A stretch of 64,000 bases of DNA from Candidatus Treponema merdequi (GCA_018064525.1 JAGHVB010000040.1:1-64000); one strand, 5' to 3'. Positions 51,901-61,535 are shown, counted from the first letter of the stretch. A program made the numbers and translations. The notes: generated from the letters alone by a model not told the origin.

Positions 51901-53625
51901 TTATCCGAGTTTTTCAATTTTTCTATGAAGCTCGAGTATTCGTGTATGAATGTAATGATCAATAGTTGTCTTTTCCAGAATTCCAAGAGGCTCTCCATTA
52001 TCTCCGACAATTGCGATTGCCTGACTGTCCTGTTTTTCAAAAAGTTCATACGCTTCTGGTAATGTTGTATGAGGATTGCAGCAGACTCCCGGGGCATCCA
52101 TTATGTCCATTGCGAGAAGGCTTTCTGCAAGTTCTCCAATCTGTAAAACTTCTTTCAGATGTTCAAGAGAAATAATTCCTGCAAGTTTATTTTCACTTTT
52201 GACAACATAATTTAAATTCTGCTGTCTGCTGAAGGAATCAAGAATTTCTTTAATAGTTGTTACATCAGAAACGATTGCCGGAGATTTTTCATTACAGATT
52301 TTCAGGTTTCCCCACATAACATCTTTTACAAGTGTATTTTTTTTGATGTCATCCTCTGTAATGTTAAGACCACATTCGCCTGCTTTTGTTACGCCGTGTT
52401 TAACAAAAACAGGGCCGAGCAGTTGAACTATGAAAGTTGTTGCAGTGATGATTAAAAGTATCTGAGGTCCGATTGAATCTGGAAAATCATTTCCGGCGGC
52501 AATTGATAAACCTATTGCAACTCCGGCTTGTGATAAAAGACAGTAGGGGAGATATTTTTTTACAGTTTCCGGAGCGTGCGTAATCCATGCACCAATTTTT
52601 GCTCCGATTGTTTTTCCAAAAGTTCTTCCAAAAACATAAAGCAATGCAATTATTCCCAGGTAAGGAGTAATAATCCAGATGTCGAGTTTAGCGCCTACTA
52701 AAACGAAAAATAAAACATAAACTGGAGGAGTAAACTTTGTTGTTAAATCAAATACAGGTTTTGTTTTTGATGGCGCAAAATTGACCATAAAAAATCCGAG
52801 TGACATTGCGGAAAGAATATTGTCGAATCCAAATATGATGCACGTGCCTGTGCAGAGAAAAAGGCATCCCAGAGAAAAAGAAAGAATTCTTCCTTCGTCT
52901 TTCATAACATGGCGTACGATTAAACTTAAAAGAAATCCAAATGCACTGCCTATTGCTATGGAACCGAAAATATCGCGTGCAATTGAAATAAGCTGGGCAG
53001 CAAGTGAAAGCTGTTTTCCTCCGAGAAGGGAAGAAGCAATTGTAGAAGCGACTGCATACAAAATAAGTGCGACCGCATCATCCATAGCAACGATTCCGTA
53101 AACTGTTGTCGTAAGAGGTCCTCGTGTTCTGTATTCAACAAGAACATCAGTTGTTGCAGCAGGCGCAGTAGCCGAACAGATGGCACCAAGCACAAGTCCC
53201 ATTGCAAGAGAAACAAAAAGGTTATTCGTTACAGCGTAAGAAACTGCAGTAACAATTCCGCCAACAATAAAAAAAGGAGTGATCGATTCAAAAAGCAGAA
53301 TACCGATAAACTGTTTTCCGTATTTTTTCAAAACCGAAAGCTTAAGTTCGCCGCCAATTAAAAAACCGATTAATGAAAGTGCGATAGTACTTATCGGATT
53401 AAGAGCAGCAATCGTTTCTTTACTCAAAAGCTGAAGTCCCGAAGAACCGATGATAATTCCGATTACAATATAACCGACAACCTGTGGTATTTTTAATTTT
53501 TGAAATAAGCGTCCACCGATTGCACCAAAGAACATAATAATACCAAGAAGAAGAACAATTTGAGTTCCCTGCAGAGAATAAAAGTGCATAAAATCGGGCA
53601 GAACTTTTGAAAAAGGACCGTTCAT
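51901..53625 (-). CDS. CPA2-type cation:proton antiporter with CBS domains
   Basis: A 574-residue protein. The first 400 residues form about twelve membrane segments of the Na+/H+ or K+/H+ exchanger (KefB/CPA2) type, with VVGYIVIGIIIGSSGLQLL and CSATAPAATTDVLVEYRT and MDDAVALILYAVAS (the conserved aspartates lie in the last). Residues about 435-565 hold two CBS domains (MWGNLKICNEKSPAIVSDVTTI..., MDIMDAPGVCCNPHTTLPEA), probably sensing adenylates. The ion is unknown. SD GAGG lies 6 bases before ATG. Confidence 0.88.
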   Translation of the reverse strand: MNGPFSKVLPDFMHFYSLQGTQIVLLLGIIMFFGAIGGRLFQKLKIPQVVGYIVIGIIIGSSGLQLLSKETIAALNPISTIALSLIGFLIGGELKLSVLKKYGKQFIGILLFESITPFFIVGGIVTAVSYAVTNNLFVSLAMGLVLGAICSATAPAATTDVLVEYRTRGPLTTTVYGIVAMDDAVALILYAVASTIASSLLGGKQLSLAAQLISIARDIFGSIAIGSAFGFLLSLIVRHVMKDEGRILSFSLGCLFLCTGTCIIFGFDNILSAMSLGFFMVNFAPSKTKPVFDLTTKFTPPVYVLFFVLVGAKLDIWIITPYLGIIALLYVFGRTFGKTIGAKIGAWITHAPETVKKYLPYCLLSQAGVAIGLSIAAGNDFPDSIGPQILLIITATTFIVQLLGPVFVKHGVTKAGECGLNITEDDIKKNTLVKDVMWGNLKICNEKSPAIVSDVTTIKEILDSFSRQQNLNYVVKSENKLAGIISLEHLKEVLQIGELAESLLAMDIMDAPGVCCNPHTTLPEAYELFEKQDSQAIAIVGDNGEPLGILEKTTIDHYIHTRILELHRKIEKLG

Positions 53626-53665
53626 AAAAACCTCAGAAAGCAGATAGAAAATATATTTCCGAATG

Positions 53666-55867
53666 TTACATCATTTCGTCGATAATGTCACAAGGATTTT
53701 TTTCATAGTAAAGCCAGGCATAGATTGCTGCACTTGAGATGACTTTTCTTCCGTAATTTCTTGTTTCATTAAATGGAATTGTTTCAAGAAATAAGTCCGA
53801 AGGAAGGTCTTTAAAAAGTCCCAGCCCGGCTTTAGAATATTTTAACCATTTTTTAACTCTTGTAAGTCCTGCATTGTATGCAAAGAGAGCAAGAATATCA
53901 GAATCAAGTCTTTGAACAAGAGTTGAATAATAGTAAGTTCCAATTTGGATATTTGTTTTTGGATCAGTAATGTCTGCGTCAGTAATTTTTAATTTATCTG
54001 CACAGTCCTGAAAAGTAGTTTCCATCAGTTGAGTAAGTCCAAGAGCTCCGACATTACTTTCTACAACGGGATTGAAAAAACTTTCGGTACGGATAAGACC
54101 GAGCATATCGTATTCATCAACGCCAAATTCTTTTGCACTGTGTGAAATTTCTTTTGAAAAGTTTTTAGGATATGAAAGTTCAAATATTTTTTTATTAAGT
54201 CTTGAATTATCGAGGTTTGAAGTTTTTGATATCATATGAAGACTTCGATAGTAATTATTATTTAAACTGTTTCCGCACGAGCGTAAAAATTCTGAAACGT
54301 AAGTAATTGTTTCAAGACTGAAAGTTTTTTTATTGATTGTATAAAAATACTGCCATTCAGGATAAATCAATTCTTCAAAACCAAAATCTGCATAACCCTG
54401 TAAAAGAATTTCAGCTTCGTAATCATTTTCTGCACTTTGAGCAACAGCGGGAGTAAAAATGTTTTTTTCTATTTCTTCAATCTGAAGACCGAGATGTTTT
54501 GCAGAAAGAAGTCTGTAATAAATATCTGTTCCTGCATTTAATTCAAACGATTTAATAAATGCATTTTTAATATCTTCTTCCGATCCATGCAGGTAATTAA
54601 GTTCCATCAGTCTTCCTGTAAGATATGAAAATCTGGAAGCAGTTGCGTTATCTGCATGTCCTTCGATGATGTTATAAATTTTTGGAAAGAGCTGCCACTT
54701 TGCATTTGTAAATAAGAGGAGTGAAAGAGTATCAAGTAAATCAGAAAAGTAATATGGATCGTGCCATGTTCCGCAGTATTTTTCGAGACAGTCAATACAA
54801 GCTTCGGTAGAAAGTGCCAGTCTTGAATTAAGTAAAAACCAGAGCGCCATATCATAATCAGAATCAGTTTTACTTATGTTCATCGCTTCTAAATATGCTT
54901 TTTCTGCGTTTGAATAATAAACTCCTGACTTGGTAAAAATTCTTCCTGCATAAATGAGGGCATAATATTTAATATTCTCATTCATGGCATGAGGTGATCT
55001 GCTCAGTTCAAGAAAAAAGTTTCCGTTCTGAAGATATTTTTTACTGACATTGAAATAAGTTTTACCAATATCTGCGACAAGAAATTCTGATAAGGGAATA
55101 ATCTGCTGCGAAATGCAATATTGTTTTACATTGTTCAGCATATCGTATGCTTCAGAAAAATTATTGCAGTAGCAGAAAATTCTGAATTTCAGAATATAAG
55201 TCATTATGTTGTAAAAATATTCTGGAGAATCAGTATTTAAAATATCATTTTCAAAAATGTCAGGTGAATTTTCTTTATCCTGTTCAACTGGTTCAATAAC
55301 TTCAATTTCTGCAGAGTCTTTTGCAGAATTATCTGCAAGATATTCGTTATAAAAATCCAGATGATCATCAGTAAGTTTTCTTGAGGTAAACCATCTGCAT
55401 GTTGCAAGATTTAGGCGTGAGTCACATTTTTCGTGCATTGCAATAAGACGCATTTTTGCAAGTTCATTCGGACATTTTGAAAGGTCGACTGAATTTGTTT
55501 CTTCGATCAAAACAGAATATTCTTTATTTTCAAAAAATATTTTGCAGGCAAAAAGAAGAGCTGCATCATCGCTGTAGATTTTGAGATACTCTTTTGCGCC
55601 TTCAATTTGCTGAAGAATATTACCGAGCTTTATTTTCTGTTCAAGACTTCGTCTTTTAACATATTTTGTTCCCTGTGCGATTGACTTGTTAAAATGTCGT
55701 AATGCTTTTTTTGTATCGTTTTCGTTTACAGCTTTTAAACCGATAAAATAATCTGTATCTGGTCCGTACTTTTTTTGTAACGAATTGTCAGCATTTGAAT
55801 TAGAATTACAACCTAAAAAAAGCGTTGTAAAAATAAAACACGCTGAGAGGCACTTTTTTATATTCAT
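53666..55867 (-). CDS. Lytic murein transglycosylase lipoprotein (Slt-type)
   Basis: A 733-residue protein. It has a lipobox (FTTLFLGCN, cysteine near residue 20) and a long helical, TPR-like superhelix (about 30-560), as in Slt70. The C-terminal SLT catalytic domain (about 575-725) contains the catalytic glutamate in LIRTESFFNPVVESN and the motifs GALGLTQLMETTFQDCA and LALFAYNAGLTRVKKW. It cleaves peptidoglycan glycan strands, making anhydro-muropeptides, at the outer-membrane side. It is followed downstream by the antiporter and preceded closely by the LysM gene. Confidence 0.92.
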   Translation of the reverse strand: MNIKKCLSACFIFTTLFLGCNSNSNADNSLQKKYGPDTDYFIGLKAVNENDTKKALRHFNKSIAQGTKYVKRRSLEQKIKLGNILQQIEGAKEYLKIYSDDAALLFACKIFFENKEYSVLIEETNSVDLSKCPNELAKMRLIAMHEKCDSRLNLATCRWFTSRKLTDDHLDFYNEYLADNSAKDSAEIEVIEPVEQDKENSPDIFENDILNTDSPEYFYNIMTYILKFRIFCYCNNFSEAYDMLNNVKQYCISQQIIPLSEFLVADIGKTYFNVSKKYLQNGNFFLELSRSPHAMNENIKYYALIYAGRIFTKSGVYYSNAEKAYLEAMNISKTDSDYDMALWFLLNSRLALSTEACIDCLEKYCGTWHDPYYFSDLLDTLSLLLFTNAKWQLFPKIYNIIEGHADNATASRFSYLTGRLMELNYLHGSEEDIKNAFIKSFELNAGTDIYYRLLSAKHLGLQIEEIEKNIFTPAVAQSAENDYEAEILLQGYADFGFEELIYPEWQYFYTINKKTFSLETITYVSEFLRSCGNSLNNNYYRSLHMISKTSNLDNSRLNKKIFELSYPKNFSKEISHSAKEFGVDEYDMLGLIRTESFFNPVVESNVGALGLTQLMETTFQDCADKLKITDADITDPKTNIQIGTYYYSTLVQRLDSDILALFAYNAGLTRVKKWLKYSKAGLGLFKDLPSDLFLETIPFNETRNYGRKVISSAAIYAWLYYEKNPCDIIDEMM

Positions 55868-55882
55868 AAATTAAACTCTGGT

Positions 55883-57061
55883 TTATTCAGCAGGAATTAT
55901 GATTTTTGTTCCAGAAATAATATGGTCTGGATTTTTAATTCCATTATATTTTGCAATCTTAGGGTATTTCCACGGATTGTTGTAATAGGTTTTTGAAATG
56001 TCCCAAAGTGTATCACCCCATTTAATTTTGTAGGTGATATTTTTTGAAGCAGGAGCTTTAGCCTTTGGAGCTTCCGGAACAACTTCTGCTGCCGGTGCTA
56101 CAACAATTTCATTTTCTTTTGCTTCATATTTAGAACTTTCTTTTACTTCTGAATTTTCAACAACTGTTTCTGTTTTAGTCTGTGGTTCAGAATTGTTTGC
56201 GCATTTCTTTTTTGAAATTAAAAGAATTGTCAAAATAACGGCAATTACACAGATAACTGCACAGATGATACAAATCAAAACAGGAACTTTTGCTTTTTTA
56301 ATTGAATCTGTTTCGGAATCAGAAGCAGCATGACCTTCTTTTGTTTCTTCATCAAGAATGTCAGAAAAATCAAGTCCTGCATTTGAAGAAGTTGTTTCTG
56401 CCGGAGTGTCTGAAAAACTCATTTCAGAAGCCGGCTCGTCAAAAGAGATTTCCGAATTAACATCGCTGTCAGAAGCCGGTTCGTCAAAAGAAATTTCTGA
56501 ATTGAAATCATTTTCAGAAATTGTTTTGTCTGATGAATCTTCTTCTACAATTGAGTCGAACTGAAGTGAATTAGGATCAAATGCGATATCTTCGTCAGAT
56601 TCGAAAGTTTCCTGTTCTGTATTTGAATTAAGGCTTGCGTCTAAATCAAAGTCATCATCTGAATTAAAATCTGCAGGTAAGTCGCTGTCTGTTGCCATTG
56701 TTACATCAGAAGTTTCCCCTCTCTGCTCAAGAGTTCTTGAAACAAGACTTACGGTTGTAGAAGAGTCTTTACCAGTTTCCGGATCATGAAGTTCTGCAAT
56801 AAGTTCATTGTTTTCATCAAGTGAAACATCAAGTGCAATATCAGGTTCGCCATTAGGATGTTTTTTCAGGTTTTTGATTTCGAGAGTATCAACATATTCA
56901 GCGTCATCCATAGTTCCACTTTCTGAACGGTATAAATCAACCTGAACAGTAGTCTGATCATCTTTTACAGTTGTTAAGTTTAATTCTTTTTTGTCTGCTG
57001 TTCCTTCTGTTAAAACAGGATAGAAAGTTCCGTCAGCAAGTTTAATACCAATTGTTTTCAT
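55883..57061 (-). CDS. Membrane-anchored LysM protein
   Basis: A 392-residue protein. The N-terminal 250 residues are acidic and partly repetitive (the block SFDEPASDSDVNSEISFDEP is nearly duplicated). One membrane segment (KVPVLICIICAVICVIAVILTILLI, about 260-285) follows, then an alanine/proline-rich linker and a C-terminal LysM domain (about 340-392: KIKWGDTLWDISKTYYNNP, IKNPDHIISGTKIIIPA). LysM binds peptidoglycan, so the protein links the inner membrane to the wall. It lies 15 bases upstream of the Slt-type gene, probably the same operon. Confidence 0.85.
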   Translation of the reverse strand: MKTIGIKLADGTFYPVLTEGTADKKELNLTTVKDDQTTVQVDLYRSESGTMDDAEYVDTLEIKNLKKHPNGEPDIALDVSLDENNELIAELHDPETGKDSSTTVSLVSRTLEQRGETSDVTMATDSDLPADFNSDDDFDLDASLNSNTEQETFESDEDIAFDPNSLQFDSIVEEDSSDKTISENDFNSEISFDEPASDSDVNSEISFDEPASEMSFSDTPAETTSSNAGLDFSDILDEETKEGHAASDSETDSIKKAKVPVLICIICAVICVIAVILTILLISKKKCANNSEPQTKTETVVENSEVKESSKYEAKENEIVVAPAAEVVPEAPKAKAPASKNITYKIKWGDTLWDISKTYYNNPWKYPKIAKYNGIKNPDHIISGTKIIIPAE

Positions 57062-57224
57062 AGAAACACTCCCAAAATACTTACATCTATCTATTATCTG
57101 TAAAATTTGTTTATTTGTCTAGAATAAAAGTATAATAAATTACCCATAAAGAAAACAAACTAGGGAAATGATAATTGGTTCGAATCGGATCTGTTCAGTT
57201 TATTTGATTTCAATTTAAAATAAA

Positions 57225-57251
57225 AAAACTCATCTGTAAAAGATGAGTTTT
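57225..57251 (-). terminator. Terminator of the tRNA cluster
   Basis: AAAACTCATCT / AGATGAGTTTT, a perfect 11-bp stem with a 5-base loop, followed on the minus strand by a T-run. It begins one base after the tRNA-Arg gene. Confidence 0.88.
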
Positions 57252-57252
57252 A

Positions 57253-57327
57253 CGAGGCTGACACGATTCGAACGTGCGACCCTCACCTCCGCAGGGTGAT
57301 GCTCTAATCCAGCTGAGCTACAGCCTC
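57253..57327 (-). tRNA. tRNA-Arg (anticodon GCG)
   Basis: A 75-base cloverleaf with acceptor stem GAGGCTG/CAGCCTC, D arm GCTCAGC, anticodon arm TCACC-CTGCGGA-GGTGA and T arm with TTCGAAT. The loop reads C-T-GCG-G-A, decoding CGC (and CGU by wobble). The terminal CCA is not encoded. Confidence 0.9.
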
Positions 57328-57355
57328 AAATACAGGCCACGTTCTGCGGGCCTTA

Positions 57356-57440
57356 CGGAAGCGACAGGAGTTGAACCTGCCCGGCCCGTAAGGAACCGAC
57401 GGATTAGCAATCCGTTGTATTACCGCTCTACCACGCTTCC
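57356..57440 (-). tRNA. tRNA-Ser (anticodon GCT)
   Basis: An 85-base tRNA with acceptor stem GGAAGCG/CGCTTCC, anticodon arm ACGGA-TTGCTAA-TCCGT, and a long variable arm typical of serine tRNAs. It reads AGC/AGU. CCA is not encoded. Confidence 0.92.
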
Positions 57441-57447
57441 TAATTAG

Positions 57448-57533
57448 CGGAGCGAGAGGGATTCGAACCCCCGGTACCCGAAGGTACAACGGTTTTCAAG
57501 ACCGCCTCAGTACGACCACTTTGATATCGCTCC
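57448..57533 (-). tRNA. tRNA-Ser (anticodon TGA)
   Basis: An 86-base tRNA with acceptor stem GGAGCGA/TCGCTCC, anticodon loop CTTGAAA, and the long variable arm TACC-TTCG-GGTA. It reads UCN-type serine codons. It is first of the three-gene cluster, seven bases before tRNA-Ser(GCT). Confidence 0.93.
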
Positions 57534-57545
57534 AAATGTGATATG

Positions 57546-57575
57546 AATATAACAAAAAAAGATAAACTTTGTCAA
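57546..57575 (-). promoter_or_regulatory. Promoter of the tRNA cluster
   Basis: On the minus strand, TTGACA (57575-57570) and TATATT (57551-57546) with 18 bases between, 13-18 bases upstream of the first tRNA. Confidence 0.8.
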
Positions 57576-57587
57576 TAATAAAAAAAA

Positions 57588-58025
57588 TTATTTATTACCT
57601 TTGATATCAGCAACTTTGGTTTTTACATTCCGTTTTTTAGGTGGAATTTTATAATTATCAGAATTCCATTCTGACTGGCTGTTTTCGGTTGAACTGTAAA
57701 ATTCTGTTAATTCCATATAGAGATTAAAACCAAAAGATTCCATATTGTTTCTTAAAATGTTTGTCAGATTGTTTATTTTTTTTCTCTTTGAATTATCTAA
57801 AAAAAGTTCATTTGGAGTAACTGGAAAAGTATGGAGAATTTTTTCAATTAATTTGAGACTTGCTCCGCATTTTCCTCTTTCAATATTGGAAAGGTGAGGA
57901 GAAGAAATTTCAAGAAGTTCAGCAAATTTTTCCTGTGAAATATGAAATTTTTTTCGTAGTATGCCAAGATTTTTACCTGCAATTATGCTGAGTTCCGTTG
58001 GCTTTTCTTTTTCGGTTTTATTCAT
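57588..58025 (-). CDS. Xre-family transcription regulator
   Basis: A 145-residue protein with an N-terminal helix-turn-helix of the Xre/Cro type (GKNLGILRKKFHISQEKFAELLEISSPHLSNIERGK, about residues 18-53). The C-terminal half is lysine-rich and without named domain. It sits between the tRNA cluster and the divergent DUF308 gene, which it might control (138 bases between the start codons). No clear SD precedes the ATG. Confidence 0.82.
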   Translation of the reverse strand: MNKTEKEKPTELSIIAGKNLGILRKKFHISQEKFAELLEISSPHLSNIERGKCGASLKLIEKILHTFPVTPNELFLDNSKRKKINNLTNILRNNMESFGFNLYMELTEFYSSTENSQSEWNSDNYKIPPKKRNVKTKVADIKGNK

Positions 58026-58162
58026 AGTACAAATAATTGTAAGTCCAAAATATTCATTTATACATAATGTGGCGCAAAAGAAATTCTTTGTAATACAAAA
58101 GTAATAAATTTTGACTTTAGAAGTGTTTAGAATTATATTTATTTTTATAAGGAGAAATTTAT

Positions 58163-58711
58163 ATGATAACTGTCTATTTAATTCCGGCTTTGACTGCAGT
58201 AATCGGTCTTGTTATGCTTTGTTCTGCAGAGGCCATTATCAGTGTTTTCGTAATTGCTCTTGGAGTTTTTATGCTGATTTCAGGAATTTACTTGCTGTTT
58301 ACGATGCCTAAATATCTGACAGAAAATTCTTTAAAAATTGGAATTTATGTACGCGGTGGTTTAAGTATTATTCTTGGACTTCTCTGTATTATTCTTCCCG
58401 TTGGTGTAGTAAATTTTTCATGGAAAGTAATGATGATAATCCTTGGAATTTATGCATTGTGTTCAGCGGCGCTTGAGATTTTTACTTTTGTCAGAATGAC
58501 TTGCGGTTCTGAAGAAAAAAAACATTTTGTTATAGAAATAATTGGAACTTTGATCGGTGCAATCGTTTTGTTCATGCTTCCTTCTAATTTTGGTTTTACA
58601 TTGATTAGAATTGCAGGTGGAATTTTCATACTTATTGCAATCATTCAGGCAATAAACATCTATCGTAACCGCGACATCGTAGAAGAAGATGCTCCAGTAA
58701 AAGATGAATGA
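58163..58711 (+). CDS. DUF308 (HdeD-like) membrane protein
   Basis: A 182-residue protein with six short membrane segments and the G-x-x-(L/M) small-residue motifs of the DUF308/HdeD family (LGVFMLISGIYLLF, GGLSIILGLLCIILP, IRIAGGIFILIAIIQ). HdeD in E. coli is linked to acid stress; the role here is unknown. SD AAGGAG is 9 bases before ATG. It overlaps the next gene by four bases (ATGA). Confidence 0.83.
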   Translation: MITVYLIPALTAVIGLVMLCSAEAIISVFVIALGVFMLISGIYLLFTMPKYLTENSLKIGIYVRGGLSIILGLLCIILPVGVVNFSWKVMMIILGIYALCSAALEIFTFVRMTCGSEEKKHFVIEIIGTLIGAIVLFMLPSNFGFTLIRIAGGIFILIAIIQAINIYRNRDIVEEDAPVKDE

Positions 58712-59577
58712 TTATGCTTGAATCGCAATGGAAAATTTTTTCTGCATTTAAAAAAGAACTGAAGGAAAAATGTCTCGAGTGGAACAAATTTGCAGAACAG
58801 CTTGTTCCACTTCAAAAAAAAGAAGCTCTCACGGACACTCCTGATTACCCGTTTGAAAATGCAGTCGTCTATAACACTGCCCTTGATGAACTTACACCGG
58901 ATTCAGAAATCAAGTTGATTGTAATCGGTGACAATCCGGGAAAATCCGAACAGTTAAACATCAATCAAAAATATCTCGTAGGTCAGGCAGGAAAACTTGC
59001 CGAAGGTTTTTTTCGAAATAATCCGGATCTTAAAATAGATTTTAGAAAAAATGTAATCATTTTAAATAAGACGCCTGTTCATTCGGCAAAAACAAAGCAT
59101 CTTGCAAAAATTGAAAAAGCATTAAAACAGACAAATTCCCCGGCATCAGATTTAATACGCGATTCGCAGATCTGGATGGCTCAGAAAACATCCCGGCTCC
59201 ACATAGATCTTTTTAATGCCGCCTTCGCAACTTATACTGGTCAGCCTGACATTCCATTCCTCCCGGAACTCTGGCTTGTCGGTTATTCGGAATTAAAGCC
59301 CCGCGGACTTTTTATTCCATATCGCGACACTCTCGCCCGGATTTATACTGACCAATCTAAATCCGATTCTGCAACTTATGCCGGTCAGTCTAAGTCCACT
59401 GGTTTTTCTACAGATCCATGGTCACATGTTTTTGTTTACCAGCATTTTTCGATGAACTGTTTTACAAAGGACCTTTCTGATTTTCAAAATTCAAACAAAG
59501 ACCTTTCACTAAAATCATCTCTCGAAAAACTTGGAACAATTCACAAAGACGAAATCTTTACGCATCTTGATTTCTAG
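58708..59577 (+). CDS. Uracil-DNA glycosylase-superfamily-like protein
   Basis: A 289-residue protein. Residues about 65-115 resemble the N-terminal motif of family-4-type UDG proteins: LIVIGDNPGKSEQLNINQKYLVGQAGKLAEGFF (usual form G-E-x-P-G...G-x-P-F-V-G-x-A-G). A second motif FVYQHFSMNC (near residue 250) could correspond to the usual H-P-S motif. The [4Fe-4S] cysteines of family 4 are absent, so the substrate may differ. Around residue 220 a short element (TDQSKSDSATYAGQSKS) is nearly duplicated. It overlaps the DUF308 gene by four bases; a second ATG lies at 58714. Confidence 0.6.
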   Translation: MIMLESQWKIFSAFKKELKEKCLEWNKFAEQLVPLQKKEALTDTPDYPFENAVVYNTALDELTPDSEIKLIVIGDNPGKSEQLNINQKYLVGQAGKLAEGFFRNNPDLKIDFRKNVIILNKTPVHSAKTKHLAKIEKALKQTNSPASDLIRDSQIWMAQKTSRLHIDLFNAAFATYTGQPDIPFLPELWLVGYSELKPRGLFIPYRDTLARIYTDQSKSDSATYAGQSKSTGFSTDPWSHVFVYQHFSMNCFTKDLSDFQNSNKDLSLKSSLEKLGTIHKDEIFTHLDF

Positions 59578-59609
59578 ACTTTTGAAAACAATATTTTTCT
59601 CATACTGAA

Positions 59610-59638
59610 TTGAAAACAATTATAATTTTCAATACAAT
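59610..59638 (+). promoter_or_regulatory. proS promoter giving a leaderless mRNA
   Basis: TTGAAA (59610-59615) and TACAAT (59633-59638) with 17 bases between. ATG follows the -10 box after seven bases, and no SD is present. The same region is a near-palindrome (ATTGAAAA...TTTTCAAT), which could be an operator. Confidence 0.65.
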
Positions 59639-59645
59639 TATCGTT

Positions 59646-61460
59646 ATGAAAAGTTCACAGTTTTTAATCAGCACATTGAGAGATTCTCCATCTGATGCTG
59701 TTATTTCGAGCCATCAGCTTATGATGCGTTCCGGCATGATCCGTAAACTTGGAAACGGACTTTATTCTTACATGCCGATTGGATTGCGCTCATTACGCAA
59801 AGTTGAAAAAATCATCCGCGAAGAATTAGATAACGCCGGTCTTTTGGAAATGAAACCTACAGTTATTCAGCCCGGTGAATTATGGAAAGAATCTGGCCGC
59901 TGGAATACAATGGGTGCAGAAATGCTCAAGCCTCAGAACCGCGGCGGACAGGACATGGTTGTTTCTCCTACAGCCGAAGAAGCATTTACAGCTTTAATCC
60001 GCGAAGGACTTTCAAGCTACAAACAGCTTCCTATCATTGCATATCAGATCAACACAAAATATCGTGATGAAATCCGCCCTCGCTATGGTGTAATGCGTGG
60101 CCGCGAATTTATCATGATGGATGCATATTCATTCGATGCAGACCAGAAATCACTCGACGAATCATACGACAAATGTGCAAAAGCATACCGCCGTATTTTC
60201 AAACGCCTCGGACTCAACACAATTTCTGTAAAAGCAGATACTGGTGCGATGGGTGGTTCTGGTTCAGAAGAGTTTATGGTCGAAAGTGAAGTAGGTGACG
60301 ATACACTTATTCTCTGTCCTAAATGCGGTTATGCTGCAAATGTAGAAAAAGCAACTTGTAAACCGGATGTTGCAGTCGACAAAGACGGAAATCCTCAGAA
60401 ACCAACAGACAAGCCGTACGAGAAAATTCCAACACCAGACGTAAAGACAATCGATGACCTCGCAGCTTTCTTGAAAACAAACACACAGAGTTTCATCAAA
60501 ACTCTTATTTATAAAGTTACAAATTCTTCTATTGATTTATCAAAAGTGGAATGCTGTAAAAACCTCAAGCGCGTTCAGGACGGCGACAACTTCTATTATC
60601 CGGAAAGTTTTGTAGCTGTTTGTATCAGAGGCGATCTTGATGTAAACGAAGCAAAACTTTGTGCAAAGTTAAAGGCCAGTGAAGTGGAACTTGCAGCAGA
60701 AGAAGATGTTGTCCGAATTACAACAGCTCCTGTTGGATTTGCAGGTCCTGTAAAAATGGTAAACGCTCCTGTCATCTGTGACGAAAGCGTTTCTACAATG
60801 CACGATGCAGTTACAGGCGGACTTGAAAAAGACGTTCACTTCATTCATGTAGAACCAGGCCGTGACTTTACTCCGTTTATGACAGCAGATGTCCGCGTTG
60901 TAGTTCCTGGTGACAAATGTCCTGAATGCGGCGAAACATTCTATTCAAAAAAAGGAAACGAACTTGGACACATCTTCAAGCTTGGAGACAAATATACAAA
61001 ATCAATGCATGTTACTTACCTCGATCAGAGCGGTAAACCTGTAACTCCAATCATGGGATGTTACGGAATCGGTGTTGACCGTACTCTTGCAAGTATTATC
61101 GAAGGACATCACGATGACAGCGGAATCATCTGGACAATGAGTACAGCTCCGTTCCAGGTTGCAATCGTTCCTATCAAATACGATGGTGTAATGAAAGAAG
61201 CATGTGACAAACTTTACGATGAACTTACTTCAAAAGGAATCGAAGTTCTTCTCGATGACAGAAACGAACGCCCTGGAGTTAAGTTTGCAGATGCAGACTT
61301 GATCGGATATCCTGTCCGCGTCGTAATCGGTGACAAGAATCTTCCTAATGTAGAAGTAAAACTCAGAAGTGAAAAAGACGCTTCGCTTATTCCGCTTGAA
61401 GAAGCAGGCGCAAAAATCGTTTCAATCGTAAACGAAGAACTTGCCAGACTTAACGGCTAG
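59646..61460 (+). CDS. proS: Prolyl-tRNA synthetase (bacterial type)
   Basis: Charges tRNA-Pro. The 604-residue protein starts at ATG 59646 (MKSSQFLISTLRDSP, as in the family; the frame extends to an upstream TTG that would add 12 untypical residues). Class II motifs are seen in order: motif 2 TKYRDEIRPRYGVMRGREF (near residue 140), the long insertion (editing) domain (about 225-400, with YPESFVAVCIRGDLDVNE), motif 3 YGIGVDRTLASIIE (near 468) and the C-terminal anticodon-binding domain (about 495-600). Two zinc-type cysteine pairs (CPKCGYA, CPECGETF) are also visible. Confidence 0.96.
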   Translation: MKSSQFLISTLRDSPSDAVISSHQLMMRSGMIRKLGNGLYSYMPIGLRSLRKVEKIIREELDNAGLLEMKPTVIQPGELWKESGRWNTMGAEMLKPQNRGGQDMVVSPTAEEAFTALIREGLSSYKQLPIIAYQINTKYRDEIRPRYGVMRGREFIMMDAYSFDADQKSLDESYDKCAKAYRRIFKRLGLNTISVKADTGAMGGSGSEEFMVESEVGDDTLILCPKCGYAANVEKATCKPDVAVDKDGNPQKPTDKPYEKIPTPDVKTIDDLAAFLKTNTQSFIKTLIYKVTNSSIDLSKVECCKNLKRVQDGDNFYYPESFVAVCIRGDLDVNEAKLCAKLKASEVELAAEEDVVRITTAPVGFAGPVKMVNAPVICDESVSTMHDAVTGGLEKDVHFIHVEPGRDFTPFMTADVRVVVPGDKCPECGETFYSKKGNELGHIFKLGDKYTKSMHVTYLDQSGKPVTPIMGCYGIGVDRTLASIIEGHHDDSGIIWTMSTAPFQVAIVPIKYDGVMKEACDKLYDELTSKGIEVLLDDRNERPGVKFADADLIGYPVRVVIGDKNLPNVEVKLRSEKDASLIPLEEAGAKIVSIVNEELARLNG

Positions 61461-61480
61461 TTTTCAAAACGATAACTTCA

Positions 61481-61520
61481 AATCGATTGGTTTGTAACAA
61501 ACAGGCCAATCGATTTTTTT
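61481..61520 (+). terminator. proS terminator
   Basis: AATCGATTGG / CCAATCGATT, a perfect 10-bp stem, followed by T-rich sequence, 20 bases after the proS stop codon. Confidence 0.85.
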
Positions 61521-61535
61521 TAGTACGAGGTATAT

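Noticed and set aside
57304-57489. A 61-codon frame across the tRNA genes
   Set aside because: It lies on two tRNA genes and their spacer; structure of the tRNAs fully explains the sequence.
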